NCBI GenBank assembly: GCA_017554135.1
Contig: JAFZIX010000254.1
Span: 1 to 13,198, forward strand
Direction: 5' to 3'
DNA from: Bacteroidales bacterium
Lineage (GTDB): Bacteria; Bacteroidota; Bacteroidia; Bacteroidales; UBA932
Length of the DNA: 13,198 nucleotides
In this document: positions 13,160 through 13,198 of the stretch, piece after piece
Layout of the letters: every line of letters starts with the position of its first letter
Numbering within the stretch: position 1 is the first letter of the stretch
Made by a program: the position numbers and the translations under genes
The notes under the pieces: generated by a model
Told to the model about the DNA's origin: nothing
The model's input: the letters and a program-made list of their open reading frames with translations, nothing else
Databases searched by the model: none

Positions 13160-13196
13160 TGCTAGTAACGTCCCGAATTTCTGCAGGTTACTAGCA
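13160..13196. repeat. Perfect 10-bp inverted repeat at the right edge
   Basis: TGCTAGTAAC (13160-13169) and GTTACTAGCA (13187-13196) are exact complements around a 17-nt loop containing CTGCAG. No T run follows within the window, so it is not an obvious terminator. It could be a protein-binding or recombination site or part of an RNA; the flank is cut off. Confidence 0.6.
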
Positions 13197-13198
13197 AA

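Overview
The window comes from a member of the Bacteroidota, most likely order Bacteroidales; I cannot place the genus. Three things point there: promoters of the TTG-N18-20-TAnnTTTG type, with the -7 box only a few bases ahead of several start codons; a fimbrillin-like surface lipoprotein; and a subtilase with a type IX secretion (T9SS) C-terminal sorting domain encoded next to a PorV/PorQ-type outer-membrane protein. Most genes look GC-rich (roughly mid-50s percent by eye).

Left part (1-3185, + strand): a low-molecular-weight protein tyrosine phosphatase cut by the window edge (copy 1); a promoter; a 48-codon small gene; a 737-residue fimbrillin-like lipoprotein with a surface-export signal; a strong terminator; then the first ~36 codons of a short-chain dehydrogenase (SDR) with its own promoter, truncated into unrelated sequence. 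Middle (3184-3600, - strand): no credible protein gene, but a well-formed transcription unit with promoter, about 375 nt of hairpin-rich sequence and an intrinsic terminator. This is a strong candidate for a structured non-coding RNA that I cannot assign to a known family. About 215 bases from 3601 to 3815 hold nothing recognisable.

Region 3816-6559 (+ strand): a complete second phosphatase (copy 2), a DUF2846-like lipoprotein, a small beta-barrel protein (ATGA overlap with the lipoprotein) and a full-length SDR 2 nt further on. Copy 1 and copy 2 share the order phosphatase-...-SDR but carry different genes between, so the left part looks like a duplicated, remodelled version of this locus.

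Region 6556-10605 (- strand): a three-gene operon of winged-helix regulator, subtilase with lipobox plus T9SS sorting domain, and PorV/PorQ-like barrel. Its promoter overlaps a 20-bp palindrome shared with a divergent, decayed outer-membrane-protein gene (10660-10870). Right end (10867-13198, - strand): fabG, then a metallo-aminopeptidase P gene split by a single in-frame TAA, and short palindromic repeats. The operon probably forms a regulated surface-protease module: the regulator sets expression, the protease is exported, and the barrel may serve its T9SS delivery or anchoring. That last link is inference.
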